In this document: positions 42,624 to 52,726 of the stretch, in pieces | Numbering within the stretch: position 1 is the first letter of the stretch | Layout of the letters: the number at the start of each line of letters is the position of its first letter | Assembly (NCBI GenBank): GCA_018696395.1 | Contig: JABHQR010000020.1 | Span: 1 to 64,000, forward strand | Source of the DNA: an archaeon | GTDB lineage: Archaea > Nanobdellota > Nanobdellia > Woesearchaeales > GW2011-AR9 | Direction of reading: 5' to 3' | DNA: 64,000 nucleotides | Made by a program: the position numbers and the translations under genes | Notes under the pieces: generated by a model | The model's input: only the letters and a program-made list of their open reading frames with translations | Databases searched by the model: none | Told to the model about the DNA's origin: nothing

Positions 42624-43175
42624 CTAATTAGTTAGTAATGCAACCGAGAAGATTGCTATACCAAACAAGACAATTAAACCAAGTACTTTAGGGTGAAACA
42701 GTGTTGTCATTAAGTTCTCATCGAAATCTCCGGAATCAGTTAATTCACCACTAGAATCAACTGTTTCACCAGTTTGTTGCGATTGTTCCAACAAATCTTG
42801 ACCCATAACATTACCAAAACCTGCTAAGATGATTACAATGGCTATACCCAAAATTACCCACTGAACAGACTTGTCCCTAACAGCTAATGCCAAATCAGCA
42901 TCTTTAGCACCAAGTATTTGAAATGCCATTAATAACAGGATCAGGAAAACGAACACTACCACAAACCATGGTGCAATAAAAACTATCATAGCAACTACAG
43001 TATCGGAAAGAATTGCAAGCATAGCTGCAGAAAATGCTACCACTGCATTGATCACAGGTGAATCACCAATAATCTTAACTTTTTGTAAAATTGCAAAAAC
43101 AAGAGAAAAGATTAGTAAAAAAGGAAAAATAATACTAAAGTAATTTACTAATCCCAAATCAATTACACTAACCAT
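42624..43175 (-). CDS. Small membrane protein of secretion locus, paralogue 1 of 3
   Basis: A 183-residue protein with about four to five membrane helices. It opens with a short amphipathic part and then IIFPFLLIFSLVFAILQKVKI, followed by a predicted soluble loop (residues ~125-155, rich in Ser/Gly/Asp) and a last helix. The PFLL.F..VFAIL.K.KI.G motif recurs in the two genes upstream. All three are on the minus strand with short gaps. Confidence 0.65.
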   Translation of the reverse strand: MVSVIDLGLVNYFSIIFPFLLIFSLVFAILQKVKIIGDSPVINAVVAFSAAMLAILSDTVVAMIVFIAPWFVVVFVFLILLLMAFQILGAKDADLALAVRDKSVQWVILGIAIVIILAGFGNVMGQDLLEQSQQTGETVDSSGELTDSGDFDENLMTTLFHPKVLGLIVLFGIAIFSVALLTN

Positions 43176-43204
43176 TTTATTTCCTTATTTTTACCTTGAT
43201 TGAT

Positions 43205-43768
43205 TTATTTCTTCTCAAACATCTTAGCAAAACTTTTTAGCATTTCATTGCCGCCACTTTTAGGTTTATCATCTTTAGTAATGAACCACACTAATAAACC
43301 GAACACTAACAAGATTATCAACAGTTCTGTGACTTCGGCAGTCCACCAATTGAAAACGTCGTAAGGTCCTTGCCATAAATTTAATGCTGCCCCAAATATA
43401 AACACTACAAAACCAATTGCAACTACTGCGATTACAGGTGCAGCAGCTTTAGAAAAGTCAGTACTAAATATCCCCATTAACAATAATAACATGATTGCAG
43501 CAATAGCCACCAACGATATACTAGGTAATGCAGAGTTCATAACTTGTACTGGATCATAACCCAAAGGATAAGAACCGGTAATGTGTGGTGTTACAAACAA
43601 TAATCCTAACACTAATGCAATTATAACATTAAACTGTTTTTTATCGCCAAGGATTTTAGTTTTTTGCATTACTGCAAAAATAATTGTAAACACTAACAGG
43701 AATGGTAAAAGGAAATCTACAACCCCCCATGCTTGGAAATAGTATGCTAAATTGGAAAATGTTGCCAT
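43205..43768 (-). CDS. Small membrane protein of secretion locus, paralogue 2 of 3
   Basis: Start set at MATFSNLAYYFQ (43768), preceded by AGAGGTCG, giving 187 residues. It carries LLPFLLVFTIIFAVMQKTKI, then LGDKKQFNVIIALVLGLLF and several further helices, ending with a Lys-rich tail on the cytoplasmic side. Clearly homologous to its two neighbours. Function is presumably structural, in the membrane platform of the pilus/secretion system. Confidence 0.65.
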   Translation of the reverse strand: MATFSNLAYYFQAWGVVDFLLPFLLVFTIIFAVMQKTKILGDKKQFNVIIALVLGLLFVTPHITGSYPLGYDPVQVMNSALPSISLVAIAAIMLLLLMGIFSTDFSKAAAPVIAVVAIGFVVFIFGAALNLWQGPYDVFNWWTAEVTELLIILLVFGLLVWFITKDDKPKSGGNEMLKSFAKMFEKK

Positions 43769-43844
43769 CTTGAACGACCTCTTTTTATTTTTTACTTTAA
43801 GCAATAATAATTATAAAGTATTTTAATCTTTTCATTAATTTACT

Positions 43845-44384
43845 TTAATCTTTCTTTTTTGGACTTGGATCCCTTACAATGAACCAAACAAACCCAACCA
43901 TAATTAATAGGAAAACAAAACTACTTACCCATTCCATATCCATTTGATTTAATAAAGTCAGTAATCCTTCAAACCAACCTAATGCATTAATGAAGATTAC
44001 TGAAATACCAATGAATATTAAAAACATGAAAAATTTCATCCAAGCAGGAAAGTTTTCTAAACTAAACTCTTTCTCACCCGTGTGCATTGCACCGACAAGT
44101 AACATGAAACAAATGATTAGTATTAAGATAAGTACAGTATTTGCAATAACTTCGTTAATTGTAGATACTAACGTAGTAGAAGCGATAACTAAAAATGCAC
44201 TTACAAAAGCAACGATAGCATTAATGTTCTTTTTAGTACTACCATCTTTATCAGTACCTAGAATTTTTGTCTTTTCTAAAATTGCAAAAACAATTGTAAA
44301 CACTAACAAGAAGGGTAAAATAACATCATATAACCCTAGGACTTCAAAAAAACCAATAGTTTCCCTAAACATGCTGTCTACCAT
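43845..44384 (-). CDS. Small membrane protein of secretion locus, paralogue 3 of 3
   Basis: A 179-residue protein with VILPFLLVFTIVFAILEKTK, LGTDKDGSTKKNINAIVAFV and further helices, ending in a basic cytoplasmic tail (RDPSPKKKD). An ATG at 44384 or four codons later is possible; AAGAGGTAAATATAGATAG lies upstream. First gene of the triplet. Confidence 0.65.
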   Translation of the reverse strand: MVDSMFRETIGFFEVLGLYDVILPFLLVFTIVFAILEKTKILGTDKDGSTKKNINAIVAFVSAFLVIASTTLVSTINEVIANTVLILILIICFMLLVGAMHTGEKEFSLENFPAWMKFFMFLIFIGISVIFINALGWFEGLLTLLNQMDMEWVSSFVFLLIMVGFVWFIVRDPSPKKKD

Positions 44385-44486
44385 CTATCTATATTTACCT
44401 CTTATACTGAGTAATAATTAAATATTAATAGTATTTAAAGGTTTCTGCGATGTAAGGGTTGAGAGATGAGAGTAAAATAAAGTTAT

Positions 44487-45509
44487 TCAAGAATCATAAT
44501 TAACTAAAGTGATTTTTTTATCTTCAAAAATGTCATCAAAATAGTTTTCTGAAAAATTAACTGATTGTCGCTTACTAGGCTGACCTAACTTTAAAAGATT
44601 ATTGTACTCAGAATAAGTTGGACCAACCCTAACACCCTCATTACAATTAATAAAATAATTATCCTCAACTGAACCATTGCCCCCCCTTAACCAAATTCCC
44701 ACATTAGTTTTGTAAATAAGGTTTCTTGCAATATGAAAAGTCCCTTCATGATTAGCATGAGTATCAATAGCATGTCCATTAAGTTCTAAATCTCCAAAAG
44801 GTAAAAGATTTAAACCACACTGCCTCACCAAATTCGTAGTAAAGTTATAATGAACATTAATCCCACTAGAAGCAATCGCATGACTACATTTCTCAATTAA
44901 TGATCGAGATACTTTAACTTGACTAGAATTTACATTTACCCCATAACCCATATTTTTTCTTGTTCCTAAATCATTTTTCCAACCAGAAGTATCTTTCATC
45001 AAACTAAAGGAAATAATTGATTGATTAACCAAACCATTTGAATAAAAAAATTCAATACCTGACCTTCCAAAGTTCTTAATATTGCACCTATTTACTCGAA
45101 CAGAATCACAGTGTTTAAACATAATTCCAACACTTTCTTTAAAATAACTATGAGGTCCGATAAGATTTAAGTTTTGAAATAAAATATTCTCAGAGTTAAT
45201 TATTTCAAAAAGAGAATGCCCACCATTTAAAAAAACATTAGTTCTGATTGAATTATTTTCAATCGAACCAGTAAAACAAACATTTTTCAAATCCCTTATT
45301 TTAATAGTGTTATTTACAATTAAATTACAAGGAGGTAAAATAAGATTACAATTATTTCCCATATTAAATACTAAGAAATCTTCAAAAGAGAAAGAGTTAT
45401 TAAGAACTATCGGCACTAAATTAGAATTTTGGTTGATAAAATAATTGGACCTCTTAGAAGATAAAACTAAATTCATAAATTCTTTTTCAAAAATATCTTT
45501 GTGAACCAT
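44487..45509 (-). CDS. Right-handed beta-helix repeat protein
   Basis: A 340-residue protein made of ~22-residue parallel beta-helix (PbH1) repeats, rich in Asn, Ile, Val and Ser (for example NILFQNLNLIGP, RVNRCNIKNFGRSGIEFF, IARNLIYKTNVGIWLRGG). The fold is used by pectate lyases, mannuronan epimerases and phage spikes, generally acting on polysaccharides. No signal peptide is seen with this start. The substrate is unknown; a catalytic triad cannot be assigned by eye. Confidence 0.7.
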   Translation of the reverse strand: MVHKDIFEKEFMNLVLSSKRSNYFINQNSNLVPIVLNNSFSFEDFLVFNMGNNCNLILPPCNLIVNNTIKIRDLKNVCFTGSIENNSIRTNVFLNGGHSLFEIINSENILFQNLNLIGPHSYFKESVGIMFKHCDSVRVNRCNIKNFGRSGIEFFYSNGLVNQSIISFSLMKDTSGWKNDLGTRKNMGYGVNVNSSQVKVSRSLIEKCSHAIASSGINVHYNFTTNLVRQCGLNLLPFGDLELNGHAIDTHANHEGTFHIARNLIYKTNVGIWLRGGNGSVEDNYFINCNEGVRVGPTYSEYNNLLKLGQPSKRQSVNFSENYFDDIFEDKKITLVNYDS

Positions 45510-45564
45510 AATAACTATGTCAAATCAAAAACTATAAATAAACGTAGTGGTAAGAGATACAAAC

Positions 45565-48500
45565 CTAAATCTTCAAACTAGTAACTTTACTAATTCCATT
45601 GTTCATGGATACACCATACAATGTGTCTGCTTCTGAGATTATAGAATCGTTATGACTAATAACAATGTACTGGGCATTACCAGAATAACTACTGATCAAG
45701 TTTGCCAACAGTTCTGAATTATGTTTATCCAAAGCTGCGTCAATCTCGTCTAAAATGTAAAATCTTGCGGGTTGGTATTCCTGAATAGCGAAAATGAATG
45801 CCAATGCAGTTAATGTTTTTTCTCCACCTGACAAAGATTTCAAATCCATAAACCTTTTACCACTCAATTTTACTTTAATACTTAAACCATCTTCAAATGG
45901 TTGGCCTGGATTATTTAATTGTAAATGCGCATCACCTTTCTTGAAAAGGTTAGTAAATATTTTCTTGAAATGATCGTTTGCTTGATTAAAAGTTTTCATG
46001 AAATGTTCTTTTTTCATAACTTCAATTTCGTTCATTAAACTTAACACTTCAATTTTTTCTTCATGCAAAGATTCTTTTTTCTCAATTAAAGAATTAAACT
46101 CTTTTTCAACTTCTTCATAAATTTCTAAAGCTTTCATGTTAACTGCAGACATTTGAGATAACATAGCTTCAAACTTAGATATTTCTGCAAATAGTTCTTG
46201 TTCAGTTTTATTTTTTACAAGTTCAACATCTTTAAACTTTTCAAACTCTTCTTGTAAAACTGAGAGTTTAGCTTTAACTTCAGCATTTTTTAAAGAGATT
46301 AAATTGTGGTCACGTTCCAAGGCCCGATTAGTATCCCTAATTTTTTCAACTTTATTTTCAATATCATTTATTTGGTTGCTTAACTTTTCTCTCTTGTTAA
46401 ACATCTCACTATATTTAGAATAAAACGCTTTACTTTCTACTTCTTTTACTTTTAATTCTGAATCTTTAACTTTAACTTTTTCACTTAAATCTTTAATTTC
46501 AAACTTAAAATCTTCCTGTTCTTTATTGTGTTGTTTAAGAATTTCTTGAATTTTTTCTATCTCTGGTAAAATTAACTTTTCTGATTGGCTAGTTAAATTT
46601 TTCAGATCATTTTCTTTAGTGAGAATAGTTTCACGACATTTTTGTCTAGATTCTTCAAACGCACTTAACTGAGCAATTAACCTAGGGTTGTTTAATTCAG
46701 TAAGTTTAGTTCTTAACATTTGTTTATCAGATTTCAAACCCGCTAATTCCCTGTTAATAATAGAAATATTTTTTTGTACTTCCGAAATTAAACTGTCAAC
46801 TTCTTTCAATCTACCTTTAAGTTCTTTTTTAAGATTAGCACTAGCATCAAGATCTGAACTGTCAAGATGTAAAGTTTTTTCTAAAGTAATGATCTCTCCT
46901 TCCAATTCACCTTTTTGTTTTCTTAAATTATCAATCTGATTTTCGTTACTTTCACGTTTATGTTCAAGGTTAGCGATAACTCTTTTCTGTTCATTAATCT
47001 CAGATTCCATTTTGTCAAGTTTCTGTAATGAATCTTTTTCTTGGAACGCAGATGCAGCTTTTCTTGCCAAGAACCCACCTTTCATAACACCGCTAGATTC
47101 GGCCATATTACCATCAAGACAAGCCATCCTGACCTTACCAATACCAACTTTTCTTGCAGAATCAATATCTTCAACAATTAAAGTGTTACCAAACACGTAA
47201 GAGAAAGCTTTCTTGTACTCACTTTTGTAATCAATTAAATTTAATGCAAAATCATGCACACCACTTTGTTTTAATAATTGTTTATCTCCGCTGTTAATTT
47301 CCCTGTATCTAATCCTATTTAATGGAATGAAAGATGCTGAACCTAACCGATTATCTTTCAAATATTTGATACATTCAGCAGCAGATTTATCATCTTTAAC
47401 AACTAAAAAGTTAGTTTTGTTTCCTGCAGCTGATTCTAAAGCTTGAGAATATTTTTTATTAACTTGACCTAATTGAGCAATTGTCCCAAAAACTTCAGGA
47501 AATTTTCTTTTATTTTCTAAAATGTTTGATACTGCCCGGTTCTGTGACATACTAACTTGGATAGATTGAGTTTTAGCGTTAAGTTTAGCAAACTCATCTT
47601 GTTGTTCAACCAAATTTCTTCTTGCATTAGCTAACTGTGAAGCATAACTACTATCTTGTTCTAAACATTGGTTTAATTGTAATGTTGCATTTTTGAATTC
47701 GTTCTTTTTACTTTTAAGATCATCAACTTGTTCTTTATTTTGTTTTTTAATTTCTTCAACTTTCTTAATTTGCTGGTCCAAATTTTGAATCTGATATTCT
47801 ACCCGATCTTTTTCTCTTAACAAATCTTGCTGTTGCTGCCTAATTTTTTGTACTTCTTCTTGCAATTTTTCAATATCTTGATCTTTAGAAGCTAAATTTG
47901 ATTCTAATTCACTACCAGAACCCATTTTATGTTTCTTTCTAAACTCAGAAATTTTCTGTTCAAATTCTATCAATTCTTTTTTGTTCCTAGCAATAGTATG
48001 ATTTATTTCTTTAATTTCATCATTATTTCCTTGGCACTTATTTTTCAGTTCTTTCATCTCTTCATGAAACTGTGCTTTTCTTAACTCAATCTTGTTAATT
48101 TCATCTTTAAGTGTAGAAACCCTAGTTTTATCCTGGATAAGTTCAGTTTTAAGTTCTTCAATTTGATTACTTAATTCAACTTGTCCCTTTTCACCTTTTT
48201 GTTCAATCTCTTTATTAATGTCAGAAATTAAGTTACGTTTCCCCTGAATTTCAGCCCTTAACTTGTCAATATTTTCATCGTAACCTTTTCTTTTCTCTTC
48301 CAATTTATTAATTCTTTCAACATAATCAGAATTTTCTTTACTTCTAGTTTCAATTTTAAGATGAATATGTGTCGCACGACTAGAATCAATTTTACATTTA
48401 AGTTCTTTAAATTTAAGTGCCTGGTCACGATCTTTTTTTAGTTCACGCAAATAAGCTTTCCTTTCTTTAAGTATGATACCTGCATTGTTTAATTTATCTT

Positions 48501-49056
48501 CAACTTTATCAAGTTCAAGAAGAGCTTTCCTTTTCTTTTCTTCATAATGAGAAACATCACTTATCTGTTCAATAATCTTTCTCCTTTCAACAGGATGCAT
48601 ATCTACAAACCTAGTAATGTCACCTTGAAGGATAATATTGTACCCATCAGGATTAATCTGAGCAGAAGATAATAAATCTATGATTTGTGTTCTGGTATAT
48701 TTCTTACCATTAATTTTGTAAATACTGTTACCAGATTTAGTGATCACTCTAGAGACTTTAACTGTATCATTATCATGAGGGAACACATTAGAAGTGTTAT
48801 CAAACTCAATCTCTACCATACCCATTTTGGCAGGTTTATGTTTTTTCCCACCATTAAAGATTAAATTTGCAGCTTTCTCTGCCCGCATAGATTTAGCAGA
48901 TAACCGACCTAGAACGAAACATAATGCATCACCAATGTTACTTTTTCCTGAACCGTTTGGTCCAAGCACGCAATTATATTTATCACCGAACTCAATATCA
49001 GTTTTGTGTGCAAAACTCTTGAAACCATGAACAGTTAATCTATTTATCTTTGTCAC
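45565..49056 (-). CDS. smc: Chromosome segregation ATPase SMC
   Basis: A 1163-residue condensin-type protein. The N-terminal head has GPNGSGKSNIGDAL (Walker A, residues ~33-46), long coiled coils occupy ~170-500 and ~660-1000, the hinge lies around 510-640 (VFGTIAQLGQVNKKY and following), and the C-terminal head has LKSLSGGEKTLTALAFIFAI (signature) and FYILDEIDAALD (Walker B). The start is GTG (49056) with GAGGGG upstream. No ScpA or ScpB partner is next to it in this window. Confidence 0.95.
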   Translation of the reverse strand: MTKINRLTVHGFKSFAHKTDIEFGDKYNCVLGPNGSGKSNIGDALCFVLGRLSAKSMRAEKAANLIFNGGKKHKPAKMGMVEIEFDNTSNVFPHDNDTVKVSRVITKSGNSIYKINGKKYTRTQIIDLLSSAQINPDGYNIILQGDITRFVDMHPVERRKIIEQISDVSHYEEKKRKALLELDKVEDKLNNAGIILKERKAYLRELKKDRDQALKFKELKCKIDSSRATHIHLKIETRSKENSDYVERINKLEEKRKGYDENIDKLRAEIQGKRNLISDINKEIEQKGEKGQVELSNQIEELKTELIQDKTRVSTLKDEINKIELRKAQFHEEMKELKNKCQGNNDEIKEINHTIARNKKELIEFEQKISEFRKKHKMGSGSELESNLASKDQDIEKLQEEVQKIRQQQQDLLREKDRVEYQIQNLDQQIKKVEEIKKQNKEQVDDLKSKKNEFKNATLQLNQCLEQDSSYASQLANARRNLVEQQDEFAKLNAKTQSIQVSMSQNRAVSNILENKRKFPEVFGTIAQLGQVNKKYSQALESAAGNKTNFLVVKDDKSAAECIKYLKDNRLGSASFIPLNRIRYREINSGDKQLLKQSGVHDFALNLIDYKSEYKKAFSYVFGNTLIVEDIDSARKVGIGKVRMACLDGNMAESSGVMKGGFLARKAASAFQEKDSLQKLDKMESEINEQKRVIANLEHKRESNENQIDNLRKQKGELEGEIITLEKTLHLDSSDLDASANLKKELKGRLKEVDSLISEVQKNISIINRELAGLKSDKQMLRTKLTELNNPRLIAQLSAFEESRQKCRETILTKENDLKNLTSQSEKLILPEIEKIQEILKQHNKEQEDFKFEIKDLSEKVKVKDSELKVKEVESKAFYSKYSEMFNKREKLSNQINDIENKVEKIRDTNRALERDHNLISLKNAEVKAKLSVLQEEFEKFKDVELVKNKTEQELFAEISKFEAMLSQMSAVNMKALEIYEEVEKEFNSLIEKKESLHEEKIEVLSLMNEIEVMKKEHFMKTFNQANDHFKKIFTNLFKKGDAHLQLNNPGQPFEDGLSIKVKLSGKRFMDLKSLSGGEKTLTALAFIFAIQEYQPARFYILDEIDAALDKHNSELLANLISSYSGNAQYIVISHNDSIISEADTLYGVSMNNGISKVTSLKI

Positions 49057-49163
49057 AAATATCCCCTCTCTTTGGATACTAAAATAATAAAGTAGAACTA
49101 AATAGAATTATTAACGTTTAAAAAGATTGTGTTTTTGGATTGAGTGTTTGAAAATGCATATTA

Positions 49164-49505
49164 TTACTCAACCTTTTCTAATCGAAACATGCCACCTCGA
49201 ACAATCAATTCTAAGTCTTTCTCCTTAAAATAAGGTCTTAATTCACCAAATATGCTACCAGCATGATAATGAGACACATCTTCTTCCAATTCTTTCCTAT
49301 CATCATACATTATATTTTTAACCTTATGAGAAGCAATGATTTGGCTTTGACTATCAGTTACAGTGTAAGTTCTCACACAATCATAAATCCCCCTATCTGC
49401 AGCAGTATATCCTGGTTGAAGGTCTACACCCATGTGATATTGTTCACCTAATTTAATCTCATGTTTCAGATATCCTACAAATGTTCCGAAATGGTTAAAT
49501 TTCAT
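49164..49505 (-). CDS. Small hypothetical protein, 113 residues
   Basis: Unrecognised soluble protein of beta-rich character (EIKLGEQYHMGVDLQPGYTA near the start). It starts 5 bp after the stop of the gene at 49511 and is followed by smc, all on the minus strand. Confidence 0.5.
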   Translation of the reverse strand: MKFNHFGTFVGYLKHEIKLGEQYHMGVDLQPGYTAADRGIYDCVRTYTVTDSQSQIIASHKVKNIMYDDRKELEEDVSHYHAGSIFGELRPYFKEKDLELIVRGGMFRLEKVE

Positions 49506-49510
49506 TTTAT

Positions 49511-50158
49511 TTACCTAATCCCCCCAATATGAGGTATTAAATAAGCTCTTAACCTTCTTGTTCTGCTAAATTCAACTGAAGCAGAAGGATCAATTAAAGA
49601 TAATTCTTCTGGTAACTTATAATCAATCGCTTTTCTATTTTCTACAAAATCAAATTTACGATCATCTTCGTCAATATGACTATAATCTAACCAAACATCC
49701 CCTAAATTAAATTGCCTAATTGATTCAATTAACCTTACAGTTTGTGGTTGGTAAAAAGTAAATCTTTCATTACCATGACTCCCTAAAACTTTTTTTTCCA
49801 TCCCTCTAAGATGTAACATTTGGTTAATTTGCTGAGAAGTATATCTTTTCAAACTTTTTTCACCCCTCCAAGCAGGGTTTCTATCAACTAACCTAGCAAA
49901 AGCACTTTTTCCATCTTTGTAAAAAATAGCTGCAGTATAGATTCCTTTCCTTGTATTATCTTGTAATAAATCTAAATAAGTTGATTGGTTAGGCAATAAA
50001 TTTGCAAATACCAAATCAATATCCCTCCTACTATTATCCTGCATTTGACAATGAAATTCCACACCATACTCATAAGTATCATCAATTGTAAAGATAGAAT
50101 CTTCCAATTGATCACAAATAAATTCTAATGCTCTTGCTTTTTCTTTTTTCTTAACCAT
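49511..50158 (-). CDS. Hypothetical protein, soluble, 215 residues
   Basis: Unrecognised. Lys-rich N-terminus (MVKKKEKARALEFICDQLED), then acidic and aromatic segments, and a basic Arg-rich end (FSRTRRLRAYLIPHIGGIR). No known domain found by eye. Forms a pair with the small gene at 49164. Confidence 0.5.
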   Translation of the reverse strand: MVKKKEKARALEFICDQLEDSIFTIDDTYEYGVEFHCQMQDNSRRDIDLVFANLLPNQSTYLDLLQDNTRKGIYTAAIFYKDGKSAFARLVDRNPAWRGEKSLKRYTSQQINQMLHLRGMEKKVLGSHGNERFTFYQPQTVRLIESIRQFNLGDVWLDYSHIDEDDRKFDFVENRKAIDYKLPEELSLIDPSASVEFSRTRRLRAYLIPHIGGIR

Positions 50159-50248
50159 TTTTGATTTTCACCTTAATTTTCGAATTTGAAAATTATTCAC
50201 TTTTTAGTAACAAAAAGTTTATAAATCTTTCTTATATTTAGTTATAAA

Positions 50249-50788
50249 ATGCCACATATTAATAGATTTTCCGCCTCAAGTAACTATCCAAGCATTAGAA
50301 TCACTGGTGTTCGTAATGATAGCGACAAGGCTGTTTTTAATGAATTATCTGATTTATTGAATAATTTTTATGGGAGAGTTGAAGATTATAATTTACAAAC
50401 ATCAACTTTCACACCAGGAAGAAGTAGATACGAACTTAATTTAGTTAAAACTGGAATATCTGAAAACTTTGAATATTTAGATGATGGAAGTGGAAGAGTT
50501 AGAATTTATGGTAAAAATGGAAAATCTAGAATCAAGGACTCTCCAGTAGAGATTATTGGTCAAGGCAAGATAGTAATATGTCCCAAAGGATTTACACAAA
50601 AAATTGATAGACCACCTAGAAGATTTGATTATGCTGTTGCAAGACACGAATTCAGAGAAGCACTGTTTGACGTTTACTTTAACAGAAAAGCTAATGGGAG
50701 AGATAGTAATCGAACAAGTGAACATGATAGAAACTCATTCCTAAATTATGTAGAAAGATTAGGCAGACGTTATGAAGTATTAAAGTGA
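50249..50788 (+). CDS. Hypothetical protein, 179 residues
   Basis: Unrecognised. The central part is beta-rich (RYELNLVKTG, GRVRIYGKNGKSRI); a later helix ARHEFREALFDVYF contains His-Glu pairs but not the HExxH spacing of zinc proteases. A TTTATAAA-type TATA box lies at ~50217-50224, ~30 bp before the ATG, so the message may be leaderless. Confidence 0.55.
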   Translation: MPHINRFSASSNYPSIRITGVRNDSDKAVFNELSDLLNNFYGRVEDYNLQTSTFTPGRSRYELNLVKTGISENFEYLDDGSGRVRIYGKNGKSRIKDSPVEIIGQGKIVICPKGFTQKIDRPPRRFDYAVARHEFREALFDVYFNRKANGRDSNRTSEHDRNSFLNYVERLGRRYEVLK

Positions 50789-50843
50789 TTATATATGTTT
50801 TTATAACTAAAGTTTTATAAATTAATCTTTAAAAAATATAACT

Positions 50844-51236
50844 ATGACATTTCACCAAGGATTAAATGAGATAGTAATTTCAGATTCTATAGGGCATGTA
50901 GGGATTAATTATAACACTAAAAAACCTAGTCTCCTAAGATGCAATCAACTTCGTAAAATAAATGCACCTAAAACTAAAGGATTTGTATCTTTAACCGATA
51001 TGATCAATGAAGGTATTGGTGAAATCCGAGAAGAAATCAAAGTTATTGAATATAATGATTTACAAGAGTTAGGTAAATACATTGGAAGAAATATTTACAG
51101 AACCACAAACTCAATTAAAGAAATCTCATTCGAACCATTAGAGGGATATAGAAAACTTAATGTAAGTGAAAAATTGGAATATATTGCAGGATTAATGCAA
51201 GGTTATTTGACCCACCTTAATTCATTAGAAAACTAA
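50844..51236 (+). CDS. Hypothetical protein, 130 residues
   Basis: Unrecognised soluble protein. It has a TATA-like TTTATAAAT at ~50814-50822 and no ribosome binding site, similar to the gene just upstream, suggesting separate leaderless transcripts. Convergent with the radical SAM gene. Confidence 0.5.
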   Translation: MTFHQGLNEIVISDSIGHVGINYNTKKPSLLRCNQLRKINAPKTKGFVSLTDMINEGIGEIREEIKVIEYNDLQELGKYIGRNIYRTTNSIKEISFEPLEGYRKLNVSEKLEYIAGLMQGYLTHLNSLEN

Positions 51237-51256
51237 ATCAATTACAAAAAAAGTTC

Positions 51257-52549
51257 TTATTTCCCAACTAACTTACCAACAAAAACGTTATGTTTATCAC
51301 GAGATAGTTTCAATTTAACTTTCTTCCCTTCTCTGAAAGGACAGTTAGGTACAGAAATATTCCTATTACCTGCAACCGCAATACAAGAACGATTAAATCT
51401 ATCTTCGATCACCAATTTAGCAGTTATGACATCACCCAATTTGAATGGTTTAGGCAATTCTTTAGTTTTATGAATATTGAAATCTTCTTTACATAACTTC
51501 AATTTGTAACCATGCGTTTCACTAAGTTCTGATAAAAATAAATAAAAAGTTTGCCAAGTCCATGCACGACAAGGATTCCTCCCTGTTTTATAATTTAAGA
51601 AATTTTGTATTCCTAAAATCGGTTCGTTGGGCAAACTTTTAACAAACTCAACAATTTTTTCCATCTCCTGCTCATTGAATCCAGGAACAATTATTGGTGC
51701 AATTAAAACTTTAACTTTTTCAGAAGCATATTTAATCATTTCAGTAACATGTTTAACATTATAATTGTCAACACCAGCCATTCTTTTAGCCAATTCAGGT
51801 TCAATAGCGTCTAAAGAAAAATTTATTCTTAACTTACCATTTTTGCTAAGTCTGTCAAGAATATTTTTGGTAAGTAATGTCCCGTTTGTATCGATAGAAA
51901 CACAACTTACATTCCTCATTTGTTGTATTTCACTGATTAATTCTTCCATATCGGCATAAAGAAAAGGCTCCCCTTGCACACCTATATGAACTTCTACTTT
52001 TTCATGATCAACATTTTTATTAATGAAATTAAGTAATTTAGAAAGTTCTTCAATTAAATACTCTTTTTCAACCACAAAATCTTTTTTATCAGAGTTAAGC
52101 CCTTCAGAAACAGAACAATACATGCAATTAAGATTACAGGAAGTGATTGGTTTAATTTCAATTATAGAACTGTCACGATAAACAATACCAAATGCAACAT
52201 TACCAATTAAAGGAACACCTGAATTCCTATGAATGTAAAATGTTTTATTCCCAGTTAAACTGTTGGTTAATTCTTCAAAACTGTCTGCTAATAATTGAGA
52301 AAATAATAATTCTGCTTTTTCTTGTTTAATTTCAGGAAATTCTATTGTATGTTCATCAAGTAATTTGAACGACCCAAGATATTTATTTAATTGTTTAAAA
52401 CTAATTTTTGAATTAAAAAATTTAAGTAATGTGATTTTAAGACTTTTTTCAGGTAAATCAACAGACGTATCTTTTGAATTATCTTCGGTTTTATCACTAT
52501 TACAAACAAATTCTTGGAATGATAATGTTTCAAAATTTAGTTTAGCCAT
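51257..52549 (-). CDS. Radical SAM protein with TRAM-like C-terminus
   Basis: A 430-residue iron-sulfur enzyme. The cluster motif is CNLNCMYC (residues ~138-145, CxxxCxxC); GVQGEPFLY, SIDTNGTLLT and RINFSLDAIEPELAKRMAG follow as in SPASM/MoaA-like and archaeal radical SAM families. The last ~65 residues look like a TRAM-type beta barrel that binds RNA, so tRNA or rRNA modification is likely, though the product is unknown. The first ~100 residues are a specific N-terminal extension. A TATA box 28 bp upstream implies a leaderless mRNA. Confidence 0.8.
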   Translation of the reverse strand: MAKLNFETLSFQEFVCNSDKTEDNSKDTSVDLPEKSLKITLLKFFNSKISFKQLNKYLGSFKLLDEHTIEFPEIKQEKAELLFSQLLADSFEELTNSLTGNKTFYIHRNSGVPLIGNVAFGIVYRDSSIIEIKPITSCNLNCMYCSVSEGLNSDKKDFVVEKEYLIEELSKLLNFINKNVDHEKVEVHIGVQGEPFLYADMEELISEIQQMRNVSCVSIDTNGTLLTKNILDRLSKNGKLRINFSLDAIEPELAKRMAGVDNYNVKHVTEMIKYASEKVKVLIAPIIVPGFNEQEMEKIVEFVKSLPNEPILGIQNFLNYKTGRNPCRAWTWQTFYLFLSELSETHGYKLKLCKEDFNIHKTKELPKPFKLGDVITAKLVIEDRFNRSCIAVAGNRNISVPNCPFREGKKVKLKLSRDKHNVFVGKLVGK

Positions 52550-52572
52550 ACGATTACTTTTTTATTAAGTGG

Positions 52573-52582
52573 CTTTTATAAA
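52573..52582 (-). promoter_or_regulatory. TATA box of the radical SAM gene
   Basis: On the minus strand TTTATAAAAG, centred ~28 bp before the ATG at 52549. Confidence 0.55.
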
Positions 52583-52726
52583 CTTTTTTGAACTTTATAA
52601 CTTGTAAGAGACAATTTAAATTGAACTTTTTTATGCTTAAATCTTGATTGTTGCGTTTAAATTGTGGTTTTCAAAAAAAGATAAGTTTTAAAACGATGAG
52701 ATTACCTAAAATACTTGGGGGTTGGT

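Noticed and set aside
50249-50788. Zinc protease based on a His-Glu helix
   Set aside because: The spacing is HEFRE, not HExxH, and no third ligand is visible.
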